Positions 15,675 through 23,327 of a stretch of DNA of 64,000 nucleotides are shown one piece after another. The first letter of the stretch is position 1. Every line of letters starts with the position of its first letter. A program made the position numbers and the translations under genes. Origin of the DNA: Nocardioides gansuensis (GTDB lineage Bacteria > Actinomycetota > Actinomycetes > Propionibacteriales > Nocardioidaceae). Under the pieces are notes generated by a model. That model searched no databases. It was not told the origin of the DNA and worked only from the letters and a program-made list of their open reading frames with translations. The stretch spans positions 124,001 through 188,000 of the forward strand of contig NZ_QDGZ01000004.1 in NCBI RefSeq assembly GCF_003076135.1, written 5' to 3'.

Positions 15675-17426
15675 TCAGTGGCCGCGGAGCGGGGCCTCGT
15701 CGGGCGTGTGGTCGGCGTGGCCGTCGAACTGGTGGCCGTCGGCCGGCCGGTCCATGCCGGACGCGTGCTCCAGCTCGTGCTCGTGCTCGGCGTGGTGGTG
15801 CGCCTCCTCGAGCTCGGACGTGGTCGGCTTCTGGACGTTGTTGGCGAACATCCCCTGCGAGAGCCTGGCCCGGAGCTTGCGGACCGGGTAGCCCTTGTCC
15901 CGCACGCCCTGGCCGTCGGTGGGCTGGGGGTCCGGGACCACCACGTCACGGTCGCGTGCGGTGAGCGAGTAGGCCCGCTCCGTGCTGATCGGCAGGTGGC
16001 GCTCGGAGTAGCCGCCCTCCGGGGACCGCATGATGATGCCGGTCTCGTAGCCGTGCAGCAGCACCTCGTTGTCGTGGCGCTGCAGCGAGATGCACCAGCG
16101 ACGGGCGAGGAAGAAGACCAGCACCGGGACGACGAAGATCGCGACCCGCATGAAGTAGGTGATGTAGTTCAGGTTCAGGTTGAACTTGAGCGCCAGGATG
16201 TCGTTGCCGCCGGCGGCCCAGAGCAGGCCGTAGGCGGTGATCATCGCCGCGAGGAACGCGGTGCGGGTCGGGGCGTTGCGCGGGCGCTGGAGCAGGTGGT
16301 GCTCGCGCTTGTCACCGGTCACCCAGGCCTCCAGGAACGGCCAGGCCAGCACCATCATCAGCAGCGCGACGGGCGCGATCTGACCGGGCAGGAAGACGTT
16401 CCAGGAGATGGTGACCCCGAAGATGTGGGTCTCCCAGCCGGGCATGATCCGCAGCAGGCCCTCGGCGATGCCCATGTACCAGTCGGGCTGGGAGCCAGCG
16501 GTCACCTTGGACGGGTCGTAGGGGCCGTACTTCCAGACGGGGTTGATGGCCAGCAAGCCGCCCATGGTGGCGCACACGCCGAAGACGATGAAGAAGAAGC
16601 CACCGGCCTTGGCGGCGTACACCGGGAGCAGCGGGTAGCCGACGACGTTCTGCTCGGTGCGGCCGGGGCCAGGCCACTGCGTGTGCTTGTGGTAGACGAG
16701 CAGCAGCATGTGGGCGGCGATCAGGGCCAGGATCAGGCCGGGGATCAGCAGCACGTGGGCGATGTAGAGGCGGGGGATGATGAGCTCACCGGGGAACTCG
16801 CCACCGAACATGAAGAACGACATGTAGGTGCCGACCACCGGAGTGGCCTTGACCAGGCCGTCCGCGATGCGGAGGCCGGTGCCGGAGAGCAGGTCGTCGG
16901 GGAGGGAGTAGCCCGCGAAGCCCTCGACGATGCCCAGCAGGATCAGCACGCCGCCGATCACCCAGTTGAGCTCGCGCGGCTTGCGGAAGGCGCCGGTGAG
17001 GAACACGCGCATCAGGTGCACCAGCATCGCCGCGATGAAGAGCATCGCCGCCCAGTGGTGCATCTGGCGCATCAACAGGCCGCCGCGCACGTCGAACGAG
17101 ATGTTCAGCGTCGAGGCGTAGGCCTCGGACATGTGGATGCCGCGGAGCTGGTCGTAGGAGCCCTCGTACTGGATCTCCGCCATACTCGGCGTGAACCACA
17201 GGGTGAGGAAGACGCCCGAGAGCAGCAGGACGACGAAGCTCCACAGCGCGATCTCGCCCAGCATGAAGGACCAGTGGTCGGGGAAGACCTTGCGGATCTG
17301 CTTCTTCATGGCGGTCGCCAGGCCGAGGCGCTCGTCGGCCCAGGTCCCGACGCCGGCGAGGGGCGACGGCCTGCCGGTCGTGGCCGCCGTCGTGCCGTTC
17401 GTGGAGGCGATCTTGGTGGTGTCCAT
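15675..17426 (-). CDS. qcrB: cytochrome bc1 complex cytochrome b subunit
   Basis: This 583-residue polytopic protein holds the two b hemes and the quinol sites of the bc1 complex. Landmarks include MRQMHHWAAMLFIAAMLVHL (heme His pair), GYSLPDDLLSGTGLRIADG, the second His pair in RLYIAHVLLIPGLI, and PDWYMGIAEGLLRIMPGWE at the Qo site. The long C-terminal soluble tail (about 430-583, His- and Glu-rich near the end) is typical of actinobacteria, where QcrB is longer than the mitochondrial protein. It lies 2 nt downstream of qcrA in the leftward ctaE-qcrC-qcrA-qcrB operon. Confidence 0.97.
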   Translation of the reverse strand: MDTTKIASTNGTTAATTGRPSPLAGVGTWADERLGLATAMKKQIRKVFPDHWSFMLGEIALWSFVVLLLSGVFLTLWFTPSMAEIQYEGSYDQLRGIHMSEAYASTLNISFDVRGGLLMRQMHHWAAMLFIAAMLVHLMRVFLTGAFRKPRELNWVIGGVLILLGIVEGFAGYSLPDDLLSGTGLRIADGLVKATPVVGTYMSFFMFGGEFPGELIIPRLYIAHVLLIPGLILALIAAHMLLLVYHKHTQWPGPGRTEQNVVGYPLLPVYAAKAGGFFFIVFGVCATMGGLLAINPVWKYGPYDPSKVTAGSQPDWYMGIAEGLLRIMPGWETHIFGVTISWNVFLPGQIAPVALLMMVLAWPFLEAWVTGDKREHHLLQRPRNAPTRTAFLAAMITAYGLLWAAGGNDILALKFNLNLNYITYFMRVAIFVVPVLVFFLARRWCISLQRHDNEVLLHGYETGIIMRSPEGGYSERHLPISTERAYSLTARDRDVVVPDPQPTDGQGVRDKGYPVRKLRARLSQGMFANNVQKPTTSELEEAHHHAEHEHELEHASGMDRPADGHQFDGHADHTPDEAPLRGH

Positions 17427-17428
17427 GT

Positions 17429-18529
17429 TCAGCCACGCTCCCAGTAGCTCGGGCCGACGGGTTCGGTGAAGTCGCTTTGCGCGACGAGGTAGCCCTCTTC
17501 GTCCACCGCGAGCGGGAGCTGGGGCAGTGCCCGCGCGGCCGGTCCGAAGACCACCCTACCGCTGTCGGCCAGGTCGAAGGTCGACTGGTGGCAGGGGCAC
17601 AGCAGGTGGTGGGTGGTGCGCTCGTTGAGCGAGATCGGGCACCCGACGTGGGTGCAGATCTTGGAGTAGGCGACGATGCCGTCGACGGTCCAGTTTTCCC
17701 GGCCGCGACCCGGCGTGATGTCGTCCGGCTCCATGCGCAGGAGGATCAGCGCGGCCTTCGACTTGGCGATCTGCAGCTCGACGCCCTCGATGAGGTGCTC
17801 GCCGTGCTCGTCGGTCTCGAAGATGGCGGCGGGCTCGGCGTTGACCAGGTCACCGACCTCGAGGTCGGACGCCTTGATGGGCGTGCCGACGACGTCGCGC
17901 ACGACCCGCATGCCCTCGGTCCACAGCGTGTGCTCGAGGCCCGCGCCCTCGTACTCGCCGACGACCTGGCCCGGCGTGGGACCGAGGTCGCGGAGCAGTA
18001 CGACGGCGGGCAGGCCGAGCATGCCGACGGCGCCCAGCAGCGAGTTGCGCACGAGGGTGCGGCGGACGATGCCCGACTCCTCGATGCCCGTCTTGAGGTC
18101 GGCGAGGACCTTGTCGCGGTCCTCGTCGGTGGAGTGAGCCGGGTGGCGCATCTCGACGATCTCCTGGTCACCCATGAGCTTGCGGGCCCACTGGATGATG
18201 CCGACCCCGATCAGCAGCAGGGCAGCACCGAAGCTGGTGCCGAGGGCCACGGTGGAGGCGCCCATGCCGAGGAACGTGTCGTGGTTGTCGCCGATCTCCA
18301 GGGTGAAGTAGGCGACGCAGAACAGGATCGCGAAGACCGCGGACAGCCCGAAGAGGCTGGCCACCTGGCGCTCGGCGCGCTTCGCGGCGCGCTCGTCCAC
18401 GTCGGTCGGGCGCCACTGGTGGGGGTGCACGCCCGGGTCGGCGATCGGGTCGGCCTCGTGCATGGTCGCGACCTGGGCGCCGTGCCCGTCGCCCTGGCTG
18501 GGCACAGTGCTGGGGGTGTGGTCGCTCAT
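17429..18529 (-). CDS. qcrA: ubiquinol/menaquinol-cytochrome c reductase Rieske subunit
   Basis: This 366-residue Rieske iron-sulfur protein has the [2Fe-2S] motifs CTHVGCPISL and CPCHQSTF near the C-terminus, on a periplasmic domain. The N-terminal half has three membrane helices (about 97-118, 130-152 and 190-210), a long form characteristic of actinobacteria. It moves electrons from quinol to the QcrC hemes. The start ATG at 18529 overlaps the qcrC stop (TGATG). Confidence 0.96.
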   Translation of the reverse strand: MSDHTPSTVPSQGDGHGAQVATMHEADPIADPGVHPHQWRPTDVDERAAKRAERQVASLFGLSAVFAILFCVAYFTLEIGDNHDTFLGMGASTVALGTSFGAALLLIGVGIIQWARKLMGDQEIVEMRHPAHSTDEDRDKVLADLKTGIEESGIVRRTLVRNSLLGAVGMLGLPAVVLLRDLGPTPGQVVGEYEGAGLEHTLWTEGMRVVRDVVGTPIKASDLEVGDLVNAEPAAIFETDEHGEHLIEGVELQIAKSKAALILLRMEPDDITPGRGRENWTVDGIVAYSKICTHVGCPISLNERTTHHLLCPCHQSTFDLADSGRVVFGPAARALPQLPLAVDEEGYLVAQSDFTEPVGPSYWERG

Positions 18530-19401
18530 CAGGCCTCCACCTTGTCCTTGCTAGTGCGCGTGGTGTGCGCGGCGATCCAGACGGCGAAGCCCACGAGCGA
18601 GCCGATGCCGACGAGCCAGGCGAACAGGCCCTCGGCGACGGGGCCGATGCCGCCCATGCCGAACCCGCCGTACTCGGGGGTCGTCTCGAGGGACTGGAGG
18701 TAGGCGATGACGTCGCGCTTCATCTCGGGGGAGAGGTTGCCGTTGGTGAAGTTGTCCATCGCCTGGGGGCCGGTCAGCATGGCCTCGTAGATGTACTTGG
18801 GCTCGACGCCACGCACCTGGGGCGCGTAGCCGCCCTGGGGCATGGCTCCGCCGGAGCCGTCGAAGTTGTGGCAGGCGGTGCAGTTGGTCAGGAAGATCTG
18901 GCCGCCGCGGACGACCGCCTCCTCGCGCTCCTCTTCCGAGAGGCCCTCGAGGGAGTAGTCCTGCTCGGAGGGGATGGCGGGGCCGGGGCCCAGCGACGCG
19001 ACGTACGCGGCGAGGGCGGCGATCTCCTCCTCGCTGTACTGGACCTCCTTGCGCGGCACCTGGGCGCCGGGCTGGGCCATCGGCATGCGGCCGGTGCCGA
19101 CCTGGAAGTCGACCGCGGCGGCGCCGACGCCGACCAGCGAGGGGCCGATCTGGTAGCCGGGGCGGGCGGTCGAGATGCCTTCGCCGTTCTGGCCGTGGCA
19201 GAAGGAGCAGCCGACCAGGAACAGCTCGCGGCCCTTGGCGACGAGCTCGGCGTCGGACTCGGCCTTCTGGGCCTGGGCCGGGGCGAGGACGGTGTAGAGA
19301 CCGCCGGTCAGGAGGAGGCCGAGCAGCAGTACGACGAGGCCGGCGAGGGGGCCGCGACGATGCTGTGAGAGCCGACCAGCGGAGCGGTTCAGCAAACGCA
19401 C
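18529..19401 (-). CDS. qcrC: cytochrome bc1 complex diheme cytochrome c subunit
   Basis: The product is 290 residues from GTG 19401 (VRLLNRSAGRLSQHRRGPLA), with a ribosome site ACAGGA 6 nt upstream. An N-terminal hydrophobic segment (about 20-40) is followed by two c-type heme sites, CSFCH and CTACH, and a C-terminal membrane anchor (about 258-280). This diheme protein replaces soluble cytochrome c and links the bc1 complex directly to the aa3 oxidase. A longer reading to 19590 would run across the ctaE stop and is not expected. Confidence 0.95.
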   Translation of the reverse strand: MRLLNRSAGRLSQHRRGPLAGLVVLLLGLLLTGGLYTVLAPAQAQKAESDAELVAKGRELFLVGCSFCHGQNGEGISTARPGYQIGPSLVGVGAAAVDFQVGTGRMPMAQPGAQVPRKEVQYSEEEIAALAAYVASLGPGPAIPSEQDYSLEGLSEEEREEAVVRGGQIFLTNCTACHNFDGSGGAMPQGGYAPQVRGVEPKYIYEAMLTGPQAMDNFTNGNLSPEMKRDVIAYLQSLETTPEYGGFGMGGIGPVAEGLFAWLVGIGSLVGFAVWIAAHTTRTSKDKVEA

Positions 19402-19432
19402 GTTGAGTCCTGTCTTGATCCGGGTCGAGCTG

Positions 19433-20107
19433 TCACTTGATGAGGTAGATCGTGGCGAAGAGGCCGATCCACACGACGTCGACGAAGTGCCAGTAGTAGG
19501 ACACGACGATGGCGCTGACCGCCTGCTCGTGGGTGAAGCGGCGGGCGATGTAGGTGCGGCCCAGCACGAACAGGAAGGCCACGAGACCACCGGTCACGTG
19601 GATGCCGTGGAAGCCGGTCGTCAGGTAGAACATCGTGCCGTAGGCGGAGCTCGGGATGGTCACGCCCTGGTGGATCAGCTCGGCGTACTCCAGGGCCTGG
19701 CCGCCGATGAACACCGCACCCATGACGTAGGTGAGGATGAACCACTCGCGGAGGCCCCAGCCGCCGACCTTGAGCACCGAGCCCGTGCGGCCGACCTGGC
19801 CGCGCTCGGCGGCGAAGACGCCCAGCTGGCAGGTGACCGACGACAGCACCAGGATGACGGTGTTGACCGTGGAGAAGGGGACGTTGAGCTTCGCGGTCTC
19901 CTGGGCCCACAGGTCCGGGCTCACGGCGCGGATGGTGAAGTAGGCCGCGAAGAGGGCCGCGAAGAACATCAGCTCACTGGAGAGCCAGATGATCGTCCCG
20001 ACGCTGACCATGCTCGGCCGGTCGTGGTGCCCATGAAGTCGGGATGCCGGAATCGCTGTTGCTGTCGCCACGGGCGCCATTATGTCGTGAGTGGGACCCG
20101 AGGGCAC
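19433..20107 (-). CDS. ctaE: cytochrome c oxidase subunit III
   Basis: This 224-residue protein has five predicted membrane helices and the family blocks [34 protein letters not shown] and [17 protein letters not shown]. Subunit III supports proton uptake and stability of subunit I. The GTG at 20107 has a G-rich site upstream. An internal ATG at 20080 ([11 protein letters not shown]) looks more like the family N-terminus, so either may be used. It heads the leftward operon with qcrC 31 nt downstream, and is divergent from ctaG. Confidence 0.95.
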   Translation of the reverse strand: MPSGPTHDIMAPVATATAIPASRLHGHHDRPSMVSVGTIIWLSSELMFFAALFAAYFTIRAVSPDLWAQETAKLNVPFSTVNTVILVLSSVTCQLGVFAAERGQVGRTGSVLKVGGWGLREWFILTYVMGAVFIGGQALEYAELIHQGVTIPSSAYGTMFYLTTGFHGIHVTGGLVAFLFVLGRTYIARRFTHEQAVSAIVVSYYWHFVDVVWIGLFATIYLIK

Positions 20108-20132
20108 CCCGACCCCCTGTCTTTGAGAGTCA

Positions 20133-20138
20133 TATCGT
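20133..20138 (+). promoter_or_regulatory. leaderless -10 box of ctaG
   Basis: TATCGT, 7 nt before the GTG at 20146; this spacing supports the shorter start over a reading from 20044 that would overlap ctaE. Confidence 0.5.
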
Positions 20139-20145
20139 TCATGGG

Positions 20146-21078
20146 GTGATCCATCCCGTACTGACGACCGACGAGGTCCTTCCGAGATTCACGCTCGCGC
20201 GGGTCTTCACGGACTGGGGGATCGACCCCCTGCCCTTCGTCCTGGCCGTCTGGGTCGCCGGTCTCTACCTGTGGGGCGTGGCCGTGCTGACGCGCCGCGG
20301 GGACCGCTGGCCGGTGGGCCGGACCCTGGCTTTCGTCGTGGCCGGGATGGGGTCGTTCTTCTTCGCGACGCAGTCGGGCCTGGGCCGCTACGACACCACC
20401 CTGCTGAGCGTGCACATGGTGCAGCACATGGTGCTGTCGATGGTGGTGCCGCTGTCGCTGGCGCTCGGCGCGCCCGTCACGCTCGCCCTCCGCACGCTCC
20501 CGGCCCGGCCGCGGCGCTGGCTGCTCGCCGTACTCCACTCACGAGTGGCCAAGGTGCTCTCGTTCCCCCCGCTGGCGTTCCTGCTCTACGTCGTGTCGCC
20601 GTGGGCGCTCTACTTCTCGAGCTGGTACGACGCGTCCCTGGCGTCGGCGTACGTCCACGAGATGATGCACGTCCACCTGGTGGCGGTGGGCGCGCTGTTC
20701 TTCTGGCCGCTCATGGGCATCGACCCGCTGCCCGGCCGGGTCGGCTACCCGTTCCGCGTGCTCCTCACGGTGCTGACGCTGCCGTTCCACGCCTTCCTGG
20801 GCGTCACGATCATGGGGCAGAGCACGCTGATCGGGGGCGAGCACTACCTCGCGCTCCGGGAGGGGCCGATGGGGGCGTGGCTGCCGGACCCGTACGAGGA
20901 GCAGCACCTCGCCGGCGGGATCCTGTGGGGCGCGGGAGACCTCATCGGCCTGGTGTTCTTCGCGGTGCTCTTCACCCAGTGGGTCCGCTCGTCGATGGCG
21001 GAGGCGAAGCGGGAGGACCGGCGGCTGGACATGATGGAGGCCCGCGCCCGCCGCGAGCAGCCGCCGCCCGGTGGTTGA
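20146..21078 (+). CDS. ctaG: cytochrome c oxidase assembly protein (CtaG/caa3_CtaG family)
   Basis: This 310-residue polytopic protein (about seven helices) has the family histidines in [19 protein letters not shown] and [20 protein letters not shown], plus [14 protein letters not shown]. The family assists copper delivery or assembly of aa3-type oxidase. The start is taken as GTG 20146 because of the TATCGT box and to avoid overlap with divergent ctaE. The stop codon lies inside a dispersed repeat copy (21071-21106). Placement beside ctaE-qcrCAB fits the role. Confidence 0.88.
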   Translation: MIHPVLTTDEVLPRFTLARVFTDWGIDPLPFVLAVWVAGLYLWGVAVLTRRGDRWPVGRTLAFVVAGMGSFFFATQSGLGRYDTTLLSVHMVQHMVLSMVVPLSLALGAPVTLALRTLPARPRRWLLAVLHSRVAKVLSFPPLAFLLYVVSPWALYFSSWYDASLASAYVHEMMHVHLVAVGALFFWPLMGIDPLPGRVGYPFRVLLTVLTLPFHAFLGVTIMGQSTLIGGEHYLALREGPMGAWLPDPYEEQHLAGGILWGAGDLIGLVFFAVLFTQWVRSSMAEAKREDRRLDMMEARARREQPPPGG

Positions 21079-21106
21079 GGAGGGCCGTCCAGGCCCCGTC
21101 TCGAAA
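21071..21106 (+). repeat. dispersed palindromic element, diverged copy
   Basis: GGTTGAGGAGGGC...CCCCGTCTCGAAACC type element at the end of ctaG. Its arms GGTTGAG and CTCGAAACC are partly complementary, like the GGTCGAG...CTCGA(C/T)ACC family elsewhere in the window. Confidence 0.5.
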
Positions 21107-21116
21107 CCCCGGGCAC

Positions 21117-21122
21117 TACTAT
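21117..21122 (+). promoter_or_regulatory. leaderless -10 box of the receiver-like gene
   Basis: TACTAT, then GCCCAC (6 nt), then GTG at 21129. Confidence 0.55.
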
Positions 21123-21128
21123 GCCCAC

Positions 21129-21542
21129 GTGACCGACACCACCACGCCGTTGAAGGTCCTCGTCTACAGCGACGACGTCAACACCCGCCAGCAGGTCATC
21201 CTCGCGCTCGGCCGCCGGCCGCACCCGGACCTGCCGGAGCTGCAGTACGTCGAGGTCGCGACGGAGCCCGTGGTCATCCAGAACATGGATGCCGGCGGCA
21301 TCGCGCTGGCGATCCTCGACGGCGAGGCCGTGCCGGCCGGTGGGATGGGCATCGCCAAGCAGCTCAAGGACGAGATCTACCAGTGCCCGCCGATCCTGGT
21401 GCTGATCGGGCGGCCGCAGGACGCCTGGCTCGCCACCTGGTCGCGTGCAGACGCGGCGGTGGCGCACCCGATCGACCCGATCCAGCTGGCCGACGTGGTC
21501 GTCGACCTGCTGCGCTCGCGCGTCCCCGCCACCACGGCCTGA
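21129..21542 (+). CDS. receiver-like (pseudo-response-regulator) protein
   Basis: This 137-residue single-domain protein has a response-regulator receiver pattern. It shows an acidic pair in VLVYSDDVN, a candidate phosphoacceptor Asp in LAILDGEAVPAGGMG, and a strand/helix series ending LADVVVDLLRS. The usual conserved Lys-Pro after strand 5 is replaced by His-Pro (AAVAHPIDP), so phosphorylation signalling may be altered or lost. There is no output domain. The GTG start is leaderless. It sits alone between ctaG and trpD, and I cannot assign a function. Confidence 0.75.
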   Translation: MTDTTTPLKVLVYSDDVNTRQQVILALGRRPHPDLPELQYVEVATEPVVIQNMDAGGIALAILDGEAVPAGGMGIAKQLKDEIYQCPPILVLIGRPQDAWLATWSRADAAVAHPIDPIQLADVVVDLLRSRVPATTA

Positions 21543-21568
21543 CGGACGGCCCTTCGCTGGTCGAGCAG

Positions 21569-21685
21569 CGCTGGTCCTCGGTGGTCGAGTCGCGCTGGTC
21601 CTCGGTGGTCGAGTAGCGCCCGACGAAGGAGGGCGCGTATCGAGACCCCCGGCGCCGTCCCCGGCCGGTCGAGCGAAGTCGAGAC
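21569..21685 (+). repeat. cluster of dispersed palindromic repeats between the receiver-like gene and trpD
   Basis: A 24-bp unit CGCTGGTCCTCGGTGGTCGA(GT..) occurs twice in tandem (21569-21592, 21593-21616). It runs into a GGTCGAGTAGCG...GCGTATCGAGACC element and then into GTCGAGCGAAGTCGAGAC at 21668-21685. The rest of this 183-nt gap shows no gene. Confidence 0.8.
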
Positions 21686-21725
21686 TGCCCCGGCGCCGCG
21701 GCGTACGTCTGGAACACTCGGCGCC

Positions 21726-22754
21726 ATGACGCACACGTGGCCAGAGGTGCTCTCGACCCTCGTCTCCCGTCAGGACCTGTCCGCCGAGCAGGCCGAGTGG
21801 GCCCTGGGGCAGGTGTTCGCCGGAGAGGCGACGCCCGCCCAGATCGCCGGTTTCGCTGTCGCGCTGCGTGCGAAGGGCGAGACGGTCGAGGAGCTGGGCG
21901 GCTGTGCGGACGCGATGCTGGCCGCCGGCAACACCATCGACGTCCCCGGGCGCCTTCTCGACGTCGTCGGCACCGGCGGCGACCGCTCGATGTCGGTGAA
22001 CATCTCCACTATGGCGGCGATCGTCGCCGCAGGCGCCGGAGCGCGTGTGGTCAAGCACGGCAACCGGTCGGCCTCGTCCCAGTCGGGCTCCGCCGACGTC
22101 CTCGAGCGGCTCGGCGTACGCCTGGACCTGCCGCCCGCCCGGGTCGCCGAGGTGGCCGAGGAGGCAGGCATCACGTTCTGCTTCGCGGCGACGTTCCATC
22201 CGGCCATGCGCCACGCCGCGGTCGCGCGGCGCGAGCTCGGCATCGGCACGACCTTCAACTTCCTCGGCCCGCTCACCAACCCGGCCCGCCCGGCCGCTCA
22301 GGCGATCGGCTGCGCGGACCGGCGGATGGCGCCGGTGATGGCCGGGGTCTTCGCGAGCCGCGGCGTGGACGCGTGGGTCTTCCGTGGGGACGACGGGTTC
22401 GACGAGCTCACCACGACGACCACCTCCGCGGTCTGGGCGGTACACGCCGGTGAGGTCAACGAGACCAAGGTCGACCCCGCGGCGTACGGCATCGCTCCCG
22501 CGACGACCGAGGACCTGCGCGGCGGCGACGCCGAGCACAACGCCGAGGTCGTACGCCGCCTGGTCGCCGGCGAGAAGGGCCCGGTCCGGGACGCCGTGGT
22601 GCTCAACGCCGGGGCCGCCCTCGCCGTGCACGGGGCGCCGGAGCTGCCGGTCGACGAGGCGCTGGCCGCGGGCATCCAGCGCGCCGCGAACGCGATCGAC
22701 AACGGGTCCGCTGCTGCGACCCTCGAGCGCTGGGTCGCTGCGACGGCGCGCTGA
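21726..22754 (+). CDS. trpD: anthranilate phosphoribosyltransferase
   Basis: This 342-residue enzyme joins anthranilate to PRPP in tryptophan synthesis. Diagnostic segments are the glycine-rich PRPP loop [36 protein letters not shown], and [13 protein letters not shown]. The length is normal. No other trp gene is adjacent; trpD standing apart beside ctaE is also the mycobacterial arrangement. It starts at ATG 21726, with no strong ribosome site. Confidence 0.96.
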   Translation: MTHTWPEVLSTLVSRQDLSAEQAEWALGQVFAGEATPAQIAGFAVALRAKGETVEELGGCADAMLAAGNTIDVPGRLLDVVGTGGDRSMSVNISTMAAIVAAGAGARVVKHGNRSASSQSGSADVLERLGVRLDLPPARVAEVAEEAGITFCFAATFHPAMRHAAVARRELGIGTTFNFLGPLTNPARPAAQAIGCADRRMAPVMAGVFASRGVDAWVFRGDDGFDELTTTTTSAVWAVHAGEVNETKVDPAAYGIAPATTEDLRGGDAEHNAEVVRRLVAGEKGPVRDAVVLNAGAALAVHGAPELPVDEALAAGIQRAANAIDNGSAAATLERWVAATAR

Positions 22755-22788
22755 GGGGCACGACCCACTTAGCGGAAGCGTCCGGCGT

Positions 22789-22905
22789 TCAGCCGGAGTA
22801 CCACCCCTGCATGACCGCGACCGCGTTGAGCACGACCAGCGCGAAGAACATCGCGCCGATGACGACGTTGTTGTTGAGCCAGCCGTTCCTGAACATCCGC
22901 GGCAC
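22789..22905 (-). CDS. 38-aa single-pass membrane microprotein
   Basis: Reading from GTG 22905 the product is VPRMFRNGWLNNNVVIGAMF and then a hydrophobic helix ending in VAVMQGWYSG. The GTG has a good AGAAGGG site at 6 nt and a TACCCT -10 box (22928-22933) upstream, so translation is likely. The N-terminal half is polar and amidated (NGWLNNN) and the helix spans about 20 residues. Not recognised. It lies between trpD (convergent) and the next gene, and could be a small respiratory-chain or stress membrane protein, but nothing shows which. Confidence 0.55.
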   Translation of the reverse strand: MPRMFRNGWLNNNVVIGAMFFALVVLNAVAVMQGWYSG

Positions 22906-22979
22906 GCAACCCTTCTGGAAGACTTCAAGGGTAGGAGCCGGCGCGCGTCGCGCCAAGGAAAACTTGCTGGGGCGTCGGG

Positions 22980-23240
22980 TCACGGGTCGAGCACGAAGCC
23001 CGCGCCCTCGCGCCGGAAGCCGACACGGTCGTAGTAGGGCGCGACCATCGTCGGGGACGTGACGACACGACTCAGCCCGTGATCGGTCAGCATCCCGCTC
23101 CGCCCGCAGACGAACTCACCGGGTGAGAAGTCGCAGTAACGGGGCGCGACGTAGTCCAGGTCCACGTACGCTGCGGCGATGAGGTCGAGCACCCGGAAGC
23201 GCAAGACCCGCGACTGGCAGGGAGAAGACCAGCAGGGCAC
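22980..23240 (-). CDS. short unrecognised protein, possibly a truncated acetyltransferase-like remnant
   Basis: This is an 86-codon frame. The segment LDLIAAAYVDLDYVAPRYCD and the ending LSRVVTSPTMVAPYYDRVGF REG look like the last strand-helix-strand of a small alpha/beta domain; the YYDRVGF ending recalls GNAT C-termini. The N-terminus (MPCWSSPCQSRV) looks unlike a real start, and no promoter or ribosome site is evident. It may be a decayed gene or a start further inside (for example near residue 12). Low confidence. Confidence 0.35.
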   Translation of the reverse strand: MPCWSSPCQSRVLRFRVLDLIAAAYVDLDYVAPRYCDFSPGEFVCGRSGMLTDHGLSRVVTSPTMVAPYYDRVGFRREGAGFVLDP

Positions 23241-23294
23241 TGCCGTTCAGCCTATGAGGTCGAGCCAGGTCACTTGCCGGATGCTATCCGCGTC

Positions 23295-23326
23295 GGCTCA
23301 CTCCGCCGCCTCCGGCGGAGTGAGCC
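23295..23326 (-). terminator. terminator of the large secreted protein gene
   Basis: GGCTCACTCCGCC (23295-23307) pairs with GGCGGAGTGAGCC (23314-23326), a 13-bp perfect stem with a 6-nt loop. It begins 1 nt past the stop of the leftward gene. Confidence 0.85.
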
Positions 23327-23327
23327 C

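Noticed and set aside
18529-19590. Longer qcrC reading from 19590
   Set aside because: The extra 63 residues are Ser/Pro/Thr noise overlapping ctaE; GTG 19401 has a ribosome site and gives the usual N-terminus.
20044-20145. Longer ctaG start at 20044
   Set aside because: It would overlap the divergent ctaE start, and the added residues lack family likeness; GTG 20146 has a -10 box at 7 nt.
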